A stretch of DNA of 64,000 nucleotides from Microbacterium aurantiacum (GCF_002872075.1 NZ_PGGU01000005.1:403736-467735), one strand, 5' to 3'; shown: positions 1 through 9,904, numbered from the stretch's first letter. Numbers and translations: made by a program. Notes: generated by a model not told the origin, from the sequence alone.

Positions 1-95
1 TCCGATTCTCGTCACGCGATCGCAGACGCCCTCACGGTAGCCATATGAGGGTGACCGACGCAACGATGTCGAAGAAGAAAGCGTCTCGAACCGAA

Positions 96-626
96 TCACA
101 CGAGCGCGCGCCGCATCTCCAGCTCCGGGCCGATCGCGCCGGTGAAACGCAGGCCGGTGTCGACGAAACCGGCGCGTCGATACGCGGCCTGCGCACGAGC
201 GTTGTCCACGTGCACGTCGAGCGTCAGCGCCCCGTCGCCGAGAGTGCTCGCCCAATCCGCCGCCGCGTTCAGCAACGCGTCGACGATCCCTGCCCCGCGC
301 TGGCCAGGACGGACGTAGACGCCCACCACATCACCTCGAGGTTCGGTGACCTCGCGATCATGATGGTCGGACGCGCCCAGCTCCCAGCGGATGACCGTGA
401 CAGTGCCGATCCACTCCCCGGCCGCCTCCGCGATGAACTGCGCCACCGCGTCGCCGGCGGAACCGAGCGCGGCGCGCTGCTGCCAGAACTCGTCCGGATG
501 CGCGGCCTCTGTCTCGAACGAACGCAGGAAGGCGATCGCGGCATCAGGATCCCTCACCGCGTCCAACCGCAGGTCACGCACCCGCGCCCAGTCGTCAGCG
601 CGGATTCGGCGGACGGCGATGTTCAC
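96..626 (-). CDS. GNAT-family N-acetyltransferase
   Basis: 176-residue protein with the GNAT fold, expected to move an acetyl group from acetyl-CoA to an amine; the substrate cannot be read from sequence. The acetyl-CoA loop is visible in VGVYVRPGQRGAGIVDALL (strand beta4, then the R-G-x-G-type pyrophosphate loop), followed by the typical NARAQAAYRRAGF stretch near the C-terminus. I chose a GTG start that overlaps the aroB stop (GTGA), which begins the protein at VNIAVRRIRADDW; the frame stays open further upstream, but only inside aroB. It is the last gene of the aro string and is probably translationally coupled to aroB. It has no evident role in the shikimate pathway. Confidence 0.85.
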   Translation of the reverse strand: MNIAVRRIRADDWARVRDLRLDAVRDPDAAIAFLRSFETEAAHPDEFWQQRAALGSAGDAVAQFIAEAAGEWIGTVTVIRWELGASDHHDREVTEPRGDVVGVYVRPGQRGAGIVDALLNAAADWASTLGDGALTLDVHVDNARAQAAYRRAGFVDTGLRFTGAIGPELEMRRALV

Positions 627-1711
627 GCACCGATCTCCTGATACGCGGCGAACATCAGGGACTCGTCCGGCGCCTGCAGCACCGTGGGCTTGGCGATGTC
701 GTCGAGCAGGATGAAGCGCAGCATGCCGCCCCGGCTCTTCTTGTCGCGCTGCATCGTCGCGAGGAGCTGCTTCCATGCGCCGACCCGGTACGACGTCGGC
801 AGTCCGAGCGACTCCAGAACAGTGCGGTGACGGTTCGCAGCCTCGTCGGGGAGACGTCCCGCGAGCCGCGACAGCTCGGCGGCGTACAGCATCCCCACGG
901 AGACCGCAGCCCCGTGACGCCACCGATAGCGCTCGGCGTGCTCGATGGCGTGGCCGAGCGTGTGGCCGTAGTTGAGGATCTCGCGCTGGCCCGCCTCCCG
1001 GAAGTCCTCGGACACCACCCTCGCCTTCATGTCGACGGCCAGCTCGATCGCGCGGCGGAACTCGTCCGTGGTGGGGTCGACGGCACGCCGAGGATCGGCC
1101 TCGACGATGTCGAGGATCTCCGGCGCCCAGATGAATCCGGCCTTGACCACCTCTGCGAAGCCGGCGGTCGCCTCGTTCTCACTGAGGCTGGCGAGCTCAT
1201 CGAGATCGCCGATCACGGCACGGGGAGCCCAGAAGGCACCGACGAGGTTCTTCCCCTCCGCGGTGTTGACCCCGGTCTTGCCTCCGATCGACGCGTCCAC
1301 GAGCCCCAGCACCGTCGTCGGCACCTGGATGAGCTGCACACCGCGCAGCCAGGTCGCGGCGACGAAACCCGCAAGATCGGTCACCGCTCCCCCGCCGAAG
1401 CCGACGACCGCATCGGTACGGGTGAAGTCGGACTGCCCCATGACCTGCCAGCAGAACGCCGCGACCTCGATGCGCTTGCCCTGCTCGGCATCGGGGATCT
1501 CGGCGAGCAGCACGTCGCGCTGGCCGTTCTCGGTATCGGCGAGCAGTCGATCCCTGAGCTCTGCGGCACGCGCGCCGAGCGTCGGCGGATGCACGACGAG
1601 GATCTTCCGCACGGTCGGCGCGAGCGCCGCCGACACGCGGTCGAGGATGCCGCGTCCGATCGTGATGTCGTAAGGGTCGTTCCCGGTGACGCTGATGGTC
1701 GTCGTACTCAT
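623..1711 (-). CDS. aroB: 3-dehydroquinate synthase AroB
   Basis: Second step of the shikimate pathway: DAHP to 3-dehydroquinate, using NAD+ and a divalent metal in the cytoplasm. At 362 residues it has the normal family length. Family hallmarks are the NAD-binding GFGGGAVTDLAGFVA (about residues 104-118), DASIGGKTGVN (139-149) and a metal-ligand region NYGHTLGHAIEH. The ATG at 1711 overlaps the aroK stop (ATGA) and follows a GGAGGAGAG ribosome-binding site; a possible ATG six codons earlier lies inside that site and is unlikely. It sits between aroK and the GNAT gene in one minus-strand operon. Confidence 0.97.
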   Translation of the reverse strand: MSTTTISVTGNDPYDITIGRGILDRVSAALAPTVRKILVVHPPTLGARAAELRDRLLADTENGQRDVLLAEIPDAEQGKRIEVAAFCWQVMGQSDFTRTDAVVGFGGGAVTDLAGFVAATWLRGVQLIQVPTTVLGLVDASIGGKTGVNTAEGKNLVGAFWAPRAVIGDLDELASLSENEATAGFAEVVKAGFIWAPEILDIVEADPRRAVDPTTDEFRRAIELAVDMKARVVSEDFREAGQREILNYGHTLGHAIEHAERYRWRHGAAVSVGMLYAAELSRLAGRLPDEAANRHRTVLESLGLPTSYRVGAWKQLLATMQRDKKSRGGMLRFILLDDIAKPTVLQAPDESLMFAAYQEIGA

Positions 1712-2226
1712 CGCAGCTCTCTCCTCCATGTCACGATCTCGTCGGCGACGCGCTGCATCGGGCGGCGAGAGGTGTCGAACATCCTGGTCGCCACCTCGTC
1801 GTACCAGCCGCGTCGCTCCTCGAAGATCCTCGTCCAGCTCTCCAACGGGTCATCTCCCGCGAGCAGTGGTCTGCCCCCGCCACGGATCCGGTCGGCCACC
1901 GCTTCGGGCGACACGGTGAGGAACGCGACGGGATGCGGGAGCAGAAGCTCCCTGGTCCCGGCGTCGGTCACTGCACCGCCGCCCAGCGATATGACCCCGC
2001 CCTCTTCGAGGGCCGCAGCCACTGCGGCTCGTTCGAGCTGGCGGAAGTGCGGTTCGCCGTGCTCTTCGAAGATCGCAGGAATCGGACCGTGTTCGCGGGC
2101 GATCCGCTTGTCGGTGTCGATGAACGGCACGTCCAAGCGCCGCGCGACCCGTCTGCCGATGCTGGTCTTGCCCGCAGCCATCGGGCCGACGAGGACCAGC
2201 GTGAGCTGCTCAGCCTCGCTCATCAT
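1708..2226 (-). CDS. aroK: shikimate kinase AroK
   Basis: ATP-dependent phosphorylation of shikimate to shikimate 3-phosphate. The 172-residue length is typical. A P-loop [13 protein letters not shown] lies near residues 14-26, followed by the shikimate-binding FIDTDKRI and a GGGAVTD segment. Two adjacent ATG codons (2226 and 2223) sit just after the region overlapping the aroC stop; either could be used. The longer upstream frame is only an aroC shadow. The gene overlaps aroC at its start and aroB at its end, so all three should be made from one transcript with coupled translation. Confidence 0.95.
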   Translation of the reverse strand: MMSEAEQLTLVLVGPMAAGKTSIGRRVARRLDVPFIDTDKRIAREHGPIPAIFEEHGEPHFRQLERAAVAAALEEGGVISLGGGAVTDAGTRELLLPHPVAFLTVSPEAVADRIRGGGRPLLAGDDPLESWTRIFEERRGWYDEVATRMFDTSRRPMQRVADEIVTWRRELR

Positions 2227-3439
2227 GCGCGATGAGCGCCGCCTCGGAGGCCGGCGCGGTGCGCAGTTCCGCCGGAATGCCGGCCAGGTAGCCGTCGCGG
2301 TTGCGTCGAGTCTCTCGGATGCTGTCTCCGCCGAACTTCTCCAGCACGGCGTTCGCCAGCTCGATCGCGACCATCGCCTCCGCGACGACTCCCGCGGCGG
2401 GCACGGCGCACACGTCGGAGCGCTGGTGGTGCGCGGTCGCGTCTTCACCGGTCGCGACATCGATGGTGCGCAGCGAATGCGGAACGGTGGCGATCGGCTT
2501 CATCGCGGCGCGCACTCGCAGCACGGTGCCGGTCGACATCCCGCCTTCGGTGCCGCCTGCCCGGTCGGAGCCGCGGGTGATCCCGTCGGTCGTGGCGAAC
2601 AGCTCGTCGTGCGCAGCGGAGCCGCGTCGCCGCGAGGTTTCGAAGCCGTCGCCGACCTCGACCCCCTTGATGGCCTGGATGCTCATGAGCGCCTGAGCGA
2701 GCCGGCCGTCGAGGCGACGATCCCAGTGCACGTGCGAGCCGAGCCCGGGCGGCAGTCCGTAGGCGAGCACCTCGACGATGCCGCCGAGGGTGTCGCCCTC
2801 CTTCTTGGCGTCATCGACCTCGGCCACCATCAGTGCCGAGGTGGCCGCGTCGAAGCAGCGCAGCGGATCGGCGTCGAGGGCATCGACGTCGTCCGGGGCC
2901 GGAAGCGGGGATCCCGCCGGAACCTGAACGGGGCCGATCGAGAGCGTGTGACTGACGAGGCGGATGCCGAGCTCCCCGAGGAACGAGCGGGCGACGGCGC
3001 CCAGCGCGACGCGCGCCGCCGTCTCCCTGGCGCTCGCGCGCTCGAGGATCGGGCGCGCCTCGTCGAAGTCGTACTTCTGCATGCCAACGAGATCCGCATG
3101 ACCCGGGCGCGGCCGCGTCAGCGGAGCGCTGCGGCCACGGGACTTGTCGGTGAGCTCGACGGGCTCGGGGTTCATGACCTCGATCCACTTCGGCCATTCG
3201 GTGTTGCCGATGCGGAGGGCGATCGGGCTGCCCAAGGTCTTGCCGTGGCGGACACCACCGGAGATCGTGAGCTCGTCCTGCTCGAACTTCATGCGTGAGC
3301 CGCGGCCGTAGCCGAGCTTGCGGCGCTCGAGGTCGGCCTGGATCGCCTCGGAAGACACCGGAACGCCGGAGGGCAGACCCTCCATGACGGCAATGAGTTC
3401 TGGGCCGTGGGATTCGCCGGCCGTGAGCACGCGGAGCAT
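2210..3439 (-). CDS. aroC: chorismate synthase AroC
   Basis: Last step of the shikimate pathway: 5-enolpyruvylshikimate 3-phosphate to chorismate, needing reduced FMN. The protein has 409 residues from the canonical start [15 protein letters not shown]. Family signatures include GESHG at the N-terminus, [12 protein letters not shown] and [17 protein letters not shown]. The frame remains open about 76 codons upstream, but that part lacks homology features, so I start at 3439. It is 47 bases downstream of aroE and overlaps aroK. The gene for EPSP synthase (aroA) is not in the window. Confidence 0.97.
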   Translation of the reverse strand: MLRVLTAGESHGPELIAVMEGLPSGVPVSSEAIQADLERRKLGYGRGSRMKFEQDELTISGGVRHGKTLGSPIALRIGNTEWPKWIEVMNPEPVELTDKSRGRSAPLTRPRPGHADLVGMQKYDFDEARPILERASARETAARVALGAVARSFLGELGIRLVSHTLSIGPVQVPAGSPLPAPDDVDALDADPLRCFDAATSALMVAEVDDAKKEGDTLGGIVEVLAYGLPPGLGSHVHWDRRLDGRLAQALMSIQAIKGVEVGDGFETSRRRGSAAHDELFATTDGITRGSDRAGGTEGGMSTGTVLRVRAAMKPIATVPHSLRTIDVATGEDATAHHQRSDVCAVPAAGVVAEAMVAIELANAVLEKFGGDSIRETRRNRDGYLAGIPAELRTAPASEAALIAHDERG

Positions 3440-3486
3440 TGCTCTAGTCTCCCATGCCATCCGACCGGGTGCTGTCCGCGTGTCGT

Positions 3487-4314
3487 TCAGCGACCGGGGA
3501 CGATCATGGCGCGCATCGCCGCGACAACCGCTGCTTCGTCCGGCAGCACATGGGCCGGGTCTCCGGCCACGAAGATGCGGATCTGCCGTACCGCCTGGTG
3601 CAGCAGCATCCCGAGTCCGGATACCACGACGCCGTCTCCCCACGCTGTCGCCAGCGCTGACGGCCACGGCGCATAGGCGGCATCGAAGAGTGCTCCCCCG
3701 GCGCCGGCGAGGCGACCAGCGGGCTCGCCCGAGAGCACCGTGCCGCTGGGAAGCGTTGCGACCGTGATGTCGACGGCATCCTCCGCCGCTTCATCGAGCG
3801 GGCCGGCCTCGACGCGGATCCCGAGACCCGCGCCCAGGTCGATGAGACCAGCCGCGCGCTCGGGACGCCGAGCGCGCACATCCACCCGGACGGCGCCCAG
3901 CTCCGCCACAGCGACCAGCGCCGAGGCCGCGGTCGCGCCGGCCCCCAGGATGCGCGCAGTTCTCACCTCGGTGATGCCGCCATCGGCCAGGGCGTCGATG
4001 ATGCCGCCGACATCGGTGTTGAACCCCGCGGGCTCCTCGCCGAGGAGAAGCGTGTTGACGGCTCCGGTCATCTCGGCGTGCCGGTCCCGGGTCGCCGAGG
4101 CGCGGAACGCCTGCTCCTTGAGCGGCATCGTCAGGGAAAGACCGAGCCACGATTCGTCCAGAGCGCCCAGGGCCTCGGCGAAGCCGTCGCCGGACACCTG
4201 GCGGCGACCGTACTCCCAGTCGAGTCCGAGAATCTCATACGCCGCGGCGTGCAGCGCGGGCGACTTCGAATGAGCGATCGGATCGCCCCAGACAGCGAGC
4301 CGACGCCGACTCAT
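3487..4314 (-). CDS. aroE: shikimate dehydrogenase AroE
   Basis: Reduces 3-dehydroshikimate to shikimate. The 275-residue protein starts [19 protein letters not shown], where the S-K-S shikimate-binding motif is seen, followed by MPLKEQA with the catalytic lysine. A nucleotide-binding loop [12 protein letters not shown] lies about halfway along; its G-A-G-A-T-A form differs slightly from the common G-A-G-G. NAD or NADP preference cannot be told. It starts four bases after the mltG stop in the same operon. Confidence 0.93.
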   Translation of the reverse strand: MSRRRLAVWGDPIAHSKSPALHAAAYEILGLDWEYGRRQVSGDGFAEALGALDESWLGLSLTMPLKEQAFRASATRDRHAEMTGAVNTLLLGEEPAGFNTDVGGIIDALADGGITEVRTARILGAGATAASALVAVAELGAVRVDVRARRPERAAGLIDLGAGLGIRVEAGPLDEAAEDAVDITVATLPSGTVLSGEPAGRLAGAGGALFDAAYAPWPSALATAWGDGVVVSGLGMLLHQAVRQIRIFVAGDPAHVLPDEAAVVAAMRAMIVPGR

Positions 4315-4318
4315 CGTG

Positions 4319-5752
4319 TCAGCAACCCGAGTCGGGGTTGGCCTTGCACCACGTCTGCCATTTCTCGATCCCCTGCTGGTGCTCCGCGTAGGTCTCGGAG
4401 AACTGGGTCTCGCCGGTGTTCAGGTTGATCGTGACGAAGTAGAGCCACGGGCCGTCTTCGGGGTGCATGGCCGCCGCGATGGCCGCGTCGCTCGGGCTCG
4501 CGATCGGCGTCGCAGGCAGCCCCTCGTGCACATAGGTGTTCCACTCGTTCGGATCCTCGAGTGCCTCCTGGGAGCTGGAGACGACCCCCTCGTGCAGCGA
4601 GCCGTAACCGTATTGGGCGGTCGAGTCCATCTGGAGCTTCATGCCGTCGTCGAGCCGGTTCTGGATCACACGCGACACTTTGGCGAAGTCGGCCGTGCGA
4701 CCTTCGCGCTGGATGATCGAGGCGATCGTGAGGACGCGCTGGGCATCGGCCTCTGGTACACCGGCGGCCTCCAGCGACTCGCGGGTGCGATCGACCATCC
4801 GCTGGATCACCTGGGTCGCAGTGACCTCGGGATCGAACGTGTAGACGGCCGGGAACAGCCAGCCTTCGAGTGTCGGCGCGGCCACTCCGTACGCGGAGGG
4901 GTCGGCGACAGCGGCCTGGAACTCCTCAAGCGGGATGCCGAGCGTGTCGGCCATACCCGGAAGAGCGGCGGCGATCGTGCCGCCCTCCGACATCCCGACG
5001 GTGTTCTCCAGCTTGTTGGACTCGTCCTGGAGTGCCGCCAGTGCGGCCTCCGCCGTCATCTTCTCCTGAAGCTTGTACACACCGGGGTAGAACGTGACCG
5101 CGATGGCCTCCTCGACAAGGTAGTCGTAGAAGACCTCGTCGGTCTTGGTGACACCGGCCTCGAAGAGGGCGGTCGACACCGGGCCACCGGTGTCTCCTTC
5201 ACGGATCGTCACGAAGACCTCGCCGGTCGCGAGGCCCGGCTCCCAGTCCTTCGGCTCGCCCCAGCCCATGGCGTCGCTGATCTTCTCTCCATAGGTGTTC
5301 CAGACCCAGACACCGCCGGCCGCGATGCCGCCCAGGATCGCGAAGACGATGATCAGCGCGATCAGGCAGCCGCGACGCCGCTTCTTCTGGGGGGGACGAT
5401 GCGAATCGACGTCGTCGTGGTGCGTCTCGAAAAGGTCCTCGAGACGACCGCCGTTCTTCTCCGGCGCGACGGCCGTTTCCCCCGCTGCTGCGGCGAACGG
5501 GTCGGCCGCGGCCGAGGAGACGGCGGCCGGAGAAGGGTCAGCGGAACGGAAGACGTCAGCCGCGACCGGAGGCGGGGTCGGCGAAGTCTGCGGCGGCTCT
5601 GCGGCCTCGCGGGCGGCCCGCCGTGATCCGGGCGCAGGAGCGGTGTTGTCGACCGTCGGCAGCTGCCTGGTCGGCTCCGGAAGATTCTCGAACAGGGCGC
5701 CCAGGCGGGCATCCGGATCATGCCGGGGGGAACCACTCTCGCGTTCGGGCAT
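4319..5752 (-). CDS. mltG: endolytic transglycosylase MltG
   Basis: Membrane-bound lytic transglycosylase of the YceG/MltG family that cuts nascent peptidoglycan strands and so sets glycan length. The protein has 477 residues: a long cytoplasmic N-terminal tail rich in Pro, Ala and acidic residues (1-123), basic residues KKRRRG, one membrane segment (about 130-151), then the extracellular catalytic domain. The family signature runs from ASIIQREGRTADFAKVSRV through NRLDDGMKLQMDST; the second acidic residue of the usual E-x-E pair is kept while the first position is Gln. It sits two bases downstream of ruvX, as in many actinobacteria. The extended disordered tail is typical of the phylum. Confidence 0.93.
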   Translation of the reverse strand: MPERESGSPRHDPDARLGALFENLPEPTRQLPTVDNTAPAPGSRRAAREAAEPPQTSPTPPPVAADVFRSADPSPAAVSSAAADPFAAAAGETAVAPEKNGGRLEDLFETHHDDVDSHRPPQKKRRRGCLIALIIVFAILGGIAAGGVWVWNTYGEKISDAMGWGEPKDWEPGLATGEVFVTIREGDTGGPVSTALFEAGVTKTDEVFYDYLVEEAIAVTFYPGVYKLQEKMTAEAALAALQDESNKLENTVGMSEGGTIAAALPGMADTLGIPLEEFQAAVADPSAYGVAAPTLEGWLFPAVYTFDPEVTATQVIQRMVDRTRESLEAAGVPEADAQRVLTIASIIQREGRTADFAKVSRVIQNRLDDGMKLQMDSTAQYGYGSLHEGVVSSSQEALEDPNEWNTYVHEGLPATPIASPSDAAIAAAMHPEDGPWLYFVTINLNTGETQFSETYAEHQQGIEKWQTWCKANPDSGC

Positions 5753-5754
5753 TT

Positions 5755-6228
5755 TCAGACGGACTCCTCGTCAGACGGGACGGCCGCACCGGCCGGGTTT
5801 CCGGTGCTCTTCTCCGTGTCGATCGCCTGCTGCAGAAGAACCACGGCGGCGACCTGATCCACAATGCTACGAGAGTTCTTCTGAGTTCTGCCCGAAGAAC
5901 GCAGCGCCGCGTGCGCGGTCACCGTGCTGAGCCGCTCGTCGACCAGGCGCACCGGGATTCCCGTGCGCGCCTGCAGGTCGGCGGCGAAAGTCCGCGCATC
6001 GGCCGTCGAGAGGGTGTCGACGCCCTGCATGTTCACGGGAAGGCCGACGATGAACTCGATCGGTTCGAACTCGGCCGCGATCTCGACGATCCGATCCAGG
6101 GATGCCTCTGTACGAGGCACCGTCTCGACCGGAAAGGCGAGCATGCCGTCCGGATCGCAGCGGGCGACGCCGATGCGGGCCTTGCCGACATCGATTCCGA
6201 GTCGGACGCCCCGTCGGAACGCGCTCAC
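5755..6228 (-). CDS. ruvX: Holliday junction resolvase-like RuvX (YqgF)
   Basis: 157-residue RNase H-fold protein of the RuvX/YqgF family, which acts in pre-16S rRNA 5'-end maturation and possibly junction resolution. It opens with LGIDVGKARIGVARCD (first catalytic Asp); FIVGLPVNMQG and LVDERLSTVTA (catalytic Glu/Asp region) follow in the usual order. The GTG start at 6228 overlaps the alaS stop (GTGA), giving tight coupling. The alaS-ruvX-mltG-aro order is a common actinobacterial arrangement. Confidence 0.93.
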   Translation of the reverse strand: MSAFRRGVRLGIDVGKARIGVARCDPDGMLAFPVETVPRTEASLDRIVEIAAEFEPIEFIVGLPVNMQGVDTLSTADARTFAADLQARTGIPVRLVDERLSTVTAHAALRSSGRTQKNSRSIVDQVAAVVLLQQAIDTEKSTGNPAGAAVPSDEESV

Positions 6229-8885
6229 GCGCCGCGAAGCTCCTGGCTGATGGCCTCCAGCGCCGCCGGCAGTGCCGCAGCGTCGGTGCCACCGCCCTGA
6301 GCGACGTCATCGCGACCTCCGCCACCGCCGCCGAGCACACCGGCCGCGCGCTTCGCGAGCGCTCCGGCCTTGGCGCCGGCAGCCCGGGCGGCGTCGTTCG
6401 TGGCGACCACCACGACCGGTCGGCCGGACACGATCCCGCCGAGCGCCACGACCGAAGCATCCGCCCCAAGGCGCTCGCGCGCGCCGAGAGCGAGCTCTCG
6501 GACGTCGTCCGCCGAGGCGATCTCGCCGAGCGACAGAGCGGCCACCCGGTGCGCTCCGACCCGCACTGCGGAATCGGCGATCGCCGGAATCTGACCGGCG
6601 CGTTCCTTCGCCTCGAACTGGGCGATGCGCTTCTCGGCCGCCTTCAGGTTCGCCGCAAGGTCCGCGATGCGCTCCGAGAGCTGGTCGCGCGGCGTCTTCA
6701 GGGCGCTGGTGAGTTGAGAGACGAGCGCCCGCTCTGCGGCCAGTTCGCGGAACGCGTCCTGACCGACCAGAGCCTCGATACGGCGGTTGGATGCGCCCAC
6801 CGAGGATTCTCCGACGACGCTGACGATGCCGATCTCGGCGCTGGTGTTCACGTGGGTGCCCGCGCACAGTTCGCGCGACCAGGGACCGCCGATGTCGACC
6901 ATCCGCACGCGGTCGCCGTACTTCTCGCCGAACAGCGCCATGGCGCCGGCTTCCTTCGCCTCGTCGAGCGACATGATGCGCGTGGTGACCTCGAGCGCGT
7001 CCTGCACCGCGCGGTTCGTGATCTCCTCGATCTCGGTGCGCGTGTCTGCCGACAGCGCCTGAGACCAGGCGAAATCGAACCGCATGTAGCCGGCACGGTT
7101 CAGCGAACCGGACTGGGTCGCGGTCGGGCCGAGCGTGTCGCGGAGAGCCGCGTGCACGAGGTGCGTGGCGGAGTGCGCCTGCCGCGCGGCGCGCCGGTTC
7201 GCGGCATCCACGACCGTGGTCGCGGCGTCGTCGACCGAGACGCTGCCGCTGGCCACCTCGATCGTGTGGCTGATCAGGCCGGCGACGGGTCGCTGGACGT
7301 CGAGGACGTCGAGCACGAAGCCCGCACCCACGATGGTTCCCTTGTCGGCGACCTGGCCACCGGACTCGGCGTACAGAGTGGTCTCGGACAGCACGACCTC
7401 GGCGATCTGGCCTTCGACCGCCGTGCGGACGGGCTGGCCGTCGACGAGGATGCCGAGGATGCGGGACTCGACCTCGAGCTCGGTGTAGCCGTCGAATCCG
7501 GTCTCGCCGAGTGCGCGGAGCTCGCGGTAGACGGACACGTCGGCCAGTTGCCGTTTCCGGTTGCGGGCGTCCTCCTTGGCGCGGGTGCGCTGCTCGAGCA
7601 TGAGCGAGTCGAACGCGGCGCGGTCGACGGAGAGCCCGGCTTCCTCCGCGACCTCGAGGGTCAGGTCGATGGGGAACCCGTACGTGTCGTGGAGAAGGAA
7701 TGCCTCCGGGCCGCTGAGCGTCGCCCCGCCGCCCTTCTTCGTGTCGTCGAGCGCGAGATCGAGGATGGTCGAGCCCTGTGCGAGGGTGCGGCGGAACGTC
7801 TCCTCCTCGGCGAAGGCCGATGCCGACAGCGTCGACCAGTCCTTCTCGAGCACGGGGTACGCCGTCTTCATCGCATCCCGCGACGCGGTGAACAGCTCGG
7901 GGAAGGTCGGCTCGTCGACGCCGAGCAGCTTCATCGCGCGGACCGTGCGGCGCATCAGACGCCGCAGGATGTAGCCGCGGCCCTCGTTGGACGGACGGAC
8001 GCCGTCGGAAAGCAGCATGAGAGAGGAGCGGACATGGTCGGCGATCACGCGGAAGCGCACGTCGTCCTCGTGCACGGCGCCGTAACGTCGGCCGGAGAGT
8101 TCGACGGCGCGGTCCAGGACCGGACGCACCTGATCGGTCTCGTACATGTTCTCGACGCCCTGCTTGAGGAACGCGACGCGCTCCAGGCCCATGCCGGTGT
8201 CGATATTCTTCTGGGGCAGCTCCCCCACGATGTCGAACTCAGTCTTGCCGCGGACGTTCTCGATGAAGTCCTGCATGAACACGAGGTTCCAGATCTCCAG
8301 GAACCGCGAGTCGTCGGCCGCGGGGCCGCCGTCCTTGCCGTAGGAGGGTCCTCGGTCGAAGAAGATCTCCGAGTCGGGACCGCCGGGACCGGGCTGTCCG
8401 GTGTTCCAGTAGTTGTCGGCCCGGCCGAGCCGCTGGATGCGCTCGGGCTTCAGGCCGATGATGTCGCGCCAGATCGCCTCGGCCTCGTCGTCGGTCTCAT
8501 AGACCGTGACCCAGAGATCCTTCTCATCGAACCCGTAGCCGCCGTCGGATTCGGCGCTGGTGAGCAGTTCCCAGGCGTAGCGGATCGCGCCCTCTTTGAA
8601 GTAGTCGCCGAACGACCAGTTGCCCATCATCTGGAAGAAGGTGCCGTGACGCGCCGTCTTGCCGACCTCTTCGATGTCGTTCGTGCGGATGCACTTCTGC
8701 ACGTCGGCGATCCGCGGGTGCGGCGCGGGCACCACCCCGGTGAGGTACGGGATGAACGGCACCATTCCGGCGACCGTGAACAGCAGCGAGGGGTCGTCGC
8801 TGACGAGGGAGGCCGAGGGGACGATGACGTGGTCGTTCTTCTCGAAGAAATCGAGATAGCGCTGCGCGATCTCCGCAGTATTCAT
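6225..8885 (-). CDS. alaS: alanyl-tRNA synthetase AlaS
   Basis: Charges tRNA-Ala and edits mis-attached Ser or Gly. Full length, 886 residues. The class II catalytic core starts with MNTAEIAQRYLDFFEKNDH and includes FTVAGMVPF. The editing domain shows the zinc-binding pair HSATHLVH and CAGTHV. The C-terminal part contains the usual coiled oligomerisation region and a Gly-rich end (GVLGGGGGGRDD). The ATG at 8885 is the conventional start. It appears to head the operon that runs through ruvX, mltG and the aro genes. Confidence 0.97.
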   Translation of the reverse strand: MNTAEIAQRYLDFFEKNDHVIVPSASLVSDDPSLLFTVAGMVPFIPYLTGVVPAPHPRIADVQKCIRTNDIEEVGKTARHGTFFQMMGNWSFGDYFKEGAIRYAWELLTSAESDGGYGFDEKDLWVTVYETDDEAEAIWRDIIGLKPERIQRLGRADNYWNTGQPGPGGPDSEIFFDRGPSYGKDGGPAADDSRFLEIWNLVFMQDFIENVRGKTEFDIVGELPQKNIDTGMGLERVAFLKQGVENMYETDQVRPVLDRAVELSGRRYGAVHEDDVRFRVIADHVRSSLMLLSDGVRPSNEGRGYILRRLMRRTVRAMKLLGVDEPTFPELFTASRDAMKTAYPVLEKDWSTLSASAFAEEETFRRTLAQGSTILDLALDDTKKGGGATLSGPEAFLLHDTYGFPIDLTLEVAEEAGLSVDRAAFDSLMLEQRTRAKEDARNRKRQLADVSVYRELRALGETGFDGYTELEVESRILGILVDGQPVRTAVEGQIAEVVLSETTLYAESGGQVADKGTIVGAGFVLDVLDVQRPVAGLISHTIEVASGSVSVDDAATTVVDAANRRAARQAHSATHLVHAALRDTLGPTATQSGSLNRAGYMRFDFAWSQALSADTRTEIEEITNRAVQDALEVTTRIMSLDEAKEAGAMALFGEKYGDRVRMVDIGGPWSRELCAGTHVNTSAEIGIVSVVGESSVGASNRRIEALVGQDAFRELAAERALVSQLTSALKTPRDQLSERIADLAANLKAAEKRIAQFEAKERAGQIPAIADSAVRVGAHRVAALSLGEIASADDVRELALGARERLGADASVVALGGIVSGRPVVVVATNDAARAAGAKAGALAKRAAGVLGGGGGGRDDVAQGGGTDAAALPAALEAISQELRGA

Positions 8886-8942
8886 GGAGGTAGTGAGGTC
8901 CTTGCGTGAAGGGGTGAAGAGGTCGCGCGAGTGCGCGCTGGA

Positions 8943-9131
8943 TCAGTTGTTTCCGGGCTCCGTCAGGCGCGCCTGCTGCTCGCGGTACGCGTCGCCGAGG
9001 ATGCCGGTGAACTCGTTGATCCGAGCGTCCACGTCGGCGAGGATGTCGTGGCCGCGCGGGTCCTTGTCCATGAAGTGGGCGGCGACGAACCCGCCGATCA
9101 CACCGATGAGGAACCACAGCACAGTCTTCAT
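8943..9131 (-). CDS. small single-span membrane protein
   Basis: 62-residue hypothetical protein. It has one hydrophobic segment near the N-terminus (FLIGVIGGFVAAHFM) followed by a charged tail (DKDPRGHDILADVDARINEF) that could form an amphipathic helix. An AAGGA ribosome-binding site lies seven bases before the ATG. It sits between rpsD and alaS, where actinobacteria often carry one or two small membrane proteins of unknown role. No function can be assigned from sequence. Confidence 0.75.
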   Translation of the reverse strand: MKTVLWFLIGVIGGFVAAHFMDKDPRGHDILADVDARINEFTGILGDAYREQQARLTEPGNN

Positions 9132-9191
9132 GTCGTCATCCTTGCCCTTGGTCCGCGGAGACGCGGTGCCTCCATCGTAAGCGGAAACGAC

Positions 9192-9221
9192 AAGAGGCGT
9201 CGGGTTGCCCCGACGCCTCTT
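9192..9221 (-). terminator. terminator downstream of rpsD
   Basis: A perfect 13-bp stem (AAGAGGCGTCGGG and its complement) with a 4-base loop. It lies 54 bases beyond the rpsD stop on the minus strand and upstream of the small membrane-protein gene, so it should end the rpsD transcript. The T run after the stem is weak (TTGTCGTTT), as is common at high GC. Confidence 0.8.
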
Positions 9222-9241
9222 GCCTTTACTTCTGGGTTGCT

Positions 9242-9266
9242 GCCCTTCGACAGGCTCAGGGAGCCC
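9242..9266. repeat. short intergenic repeat (copy 1)
   Basis: Contains CCTTCGACAGGCTCAGGGAG. A close relative appears on the other strand at 28323-28343; the shared core is CCTTCGAC-R-GG-Y-TCAGGGA. Both copies lie just after stop codons (rpsD here, yebC there). Similar short extragenic elements are widespread in actinobacterial genomes; the function is unknown. Confidence 0.6.
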
Positions 9267-9274
9267 GTCTCGGA

Positions 9275-9904
9275 TCAGCGAGCCGCGTAGTACTCGACGA
9301 CGAGCTGCACTTCGCAGGTCACGGGGACCTCAGCGCGCTTCGGACGACGGACCAGGCGTGCCTGGAGCTTGTCGAGCTCGACCTCGAGGTAGCCCGGAAC
9401 CGGGGGCAGAACCTCGGCGTGACCGCCGGCTGCTGCCACCTGGAAGGGCTCGGTGCCCTCGCTCTTGGCCTTGACGTGGATGAGCTGACCCGGCTTCACG
9501 CGGAACGACGGGCGGTCGACGAGCTGGCCGTCGACGAGGATGTGACGGTGCACGACGAGCTGGCGAGCCTGCGCGGTGGTGCGGGCGAAGCCCGAACGCA
9601 CGACGAGGGCGTCGAGACGCATCTCGAGCAGCTCGACCAGGTTCTCACCGGTCAGGCCGTCCTGACGGCGCGCCTCGTTGAAGGTGTTGCGCATCTGCTT
9701 CTCGCGGATGCCGTACTGCTCGCGCAGACGCTGCTTCTCACGCAGACGGACGGCGTAGTCGCTGTCAGCCTTGCGCTTGGTGCGGCCGTGCTCGCCCGGA
9801 GCGTAGGGACGCTTCTCGAGGTAGCGGGCTGCCTTCGGGGTGAGCGCGATGCCGAGCGCGCGGGACAGGCGGACCTTGCGGCGGTCCTGGGACTTCGTGG
9901 TCAC
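9275..9904 (-). CDS. rpsD: 30S ribosomal protein S4
   Basis: 209-residue S4, a primary 16S rRNA-binding protein that starts small-subunit assembly. The N-terminal half carries the conserved KRPYAPGEHGRTKRK and YGIREKQMRNTF segments; the S4 RNA-binding domain follows (RLDALVVRSGFARTTAQARQL, then VDGQLVDRPSFRVKPGQ). It lacks the N-terminal zinc-cysteine cluster, so it is a C-minus S4. It stands alone here, outside the rpsM-rpsK-rpoA cluster, as is usual in Microbacteriaceae. Confidence 0.98.
   Translation of the reverse strand: MTTKSQDRRKVRLSRALGIALTPKAARYLEKRPYAPGEHGRTKRKADSDYAVRLREKQRLREQYGIREKQMRNTFNEARRQDGLTGENLVELLEMRLDALVVRSGFARTTAQARQLVVHRHILVDGQLVDRPSFRVKPGQLIHVKAKSEGTEPFQVAAAGGHAEVLPPVPGYLEVELDKLQARLVRRPKRAEVPVTCEVQLVVEYYAAR

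Noticed and set aside
827..3298. An 823-codon open frame on the plus strand
   Set aside because: Antisense to aroB, aroK and aroC, which are certain; no protein-family features.
6102..8909. A 935-codon open frame on the plus strand
   Set aside because: It lies antisense to alaS, is rich in Arg, Asp, Val and Gly without recognisable domains, and results from codon bias at high GC.
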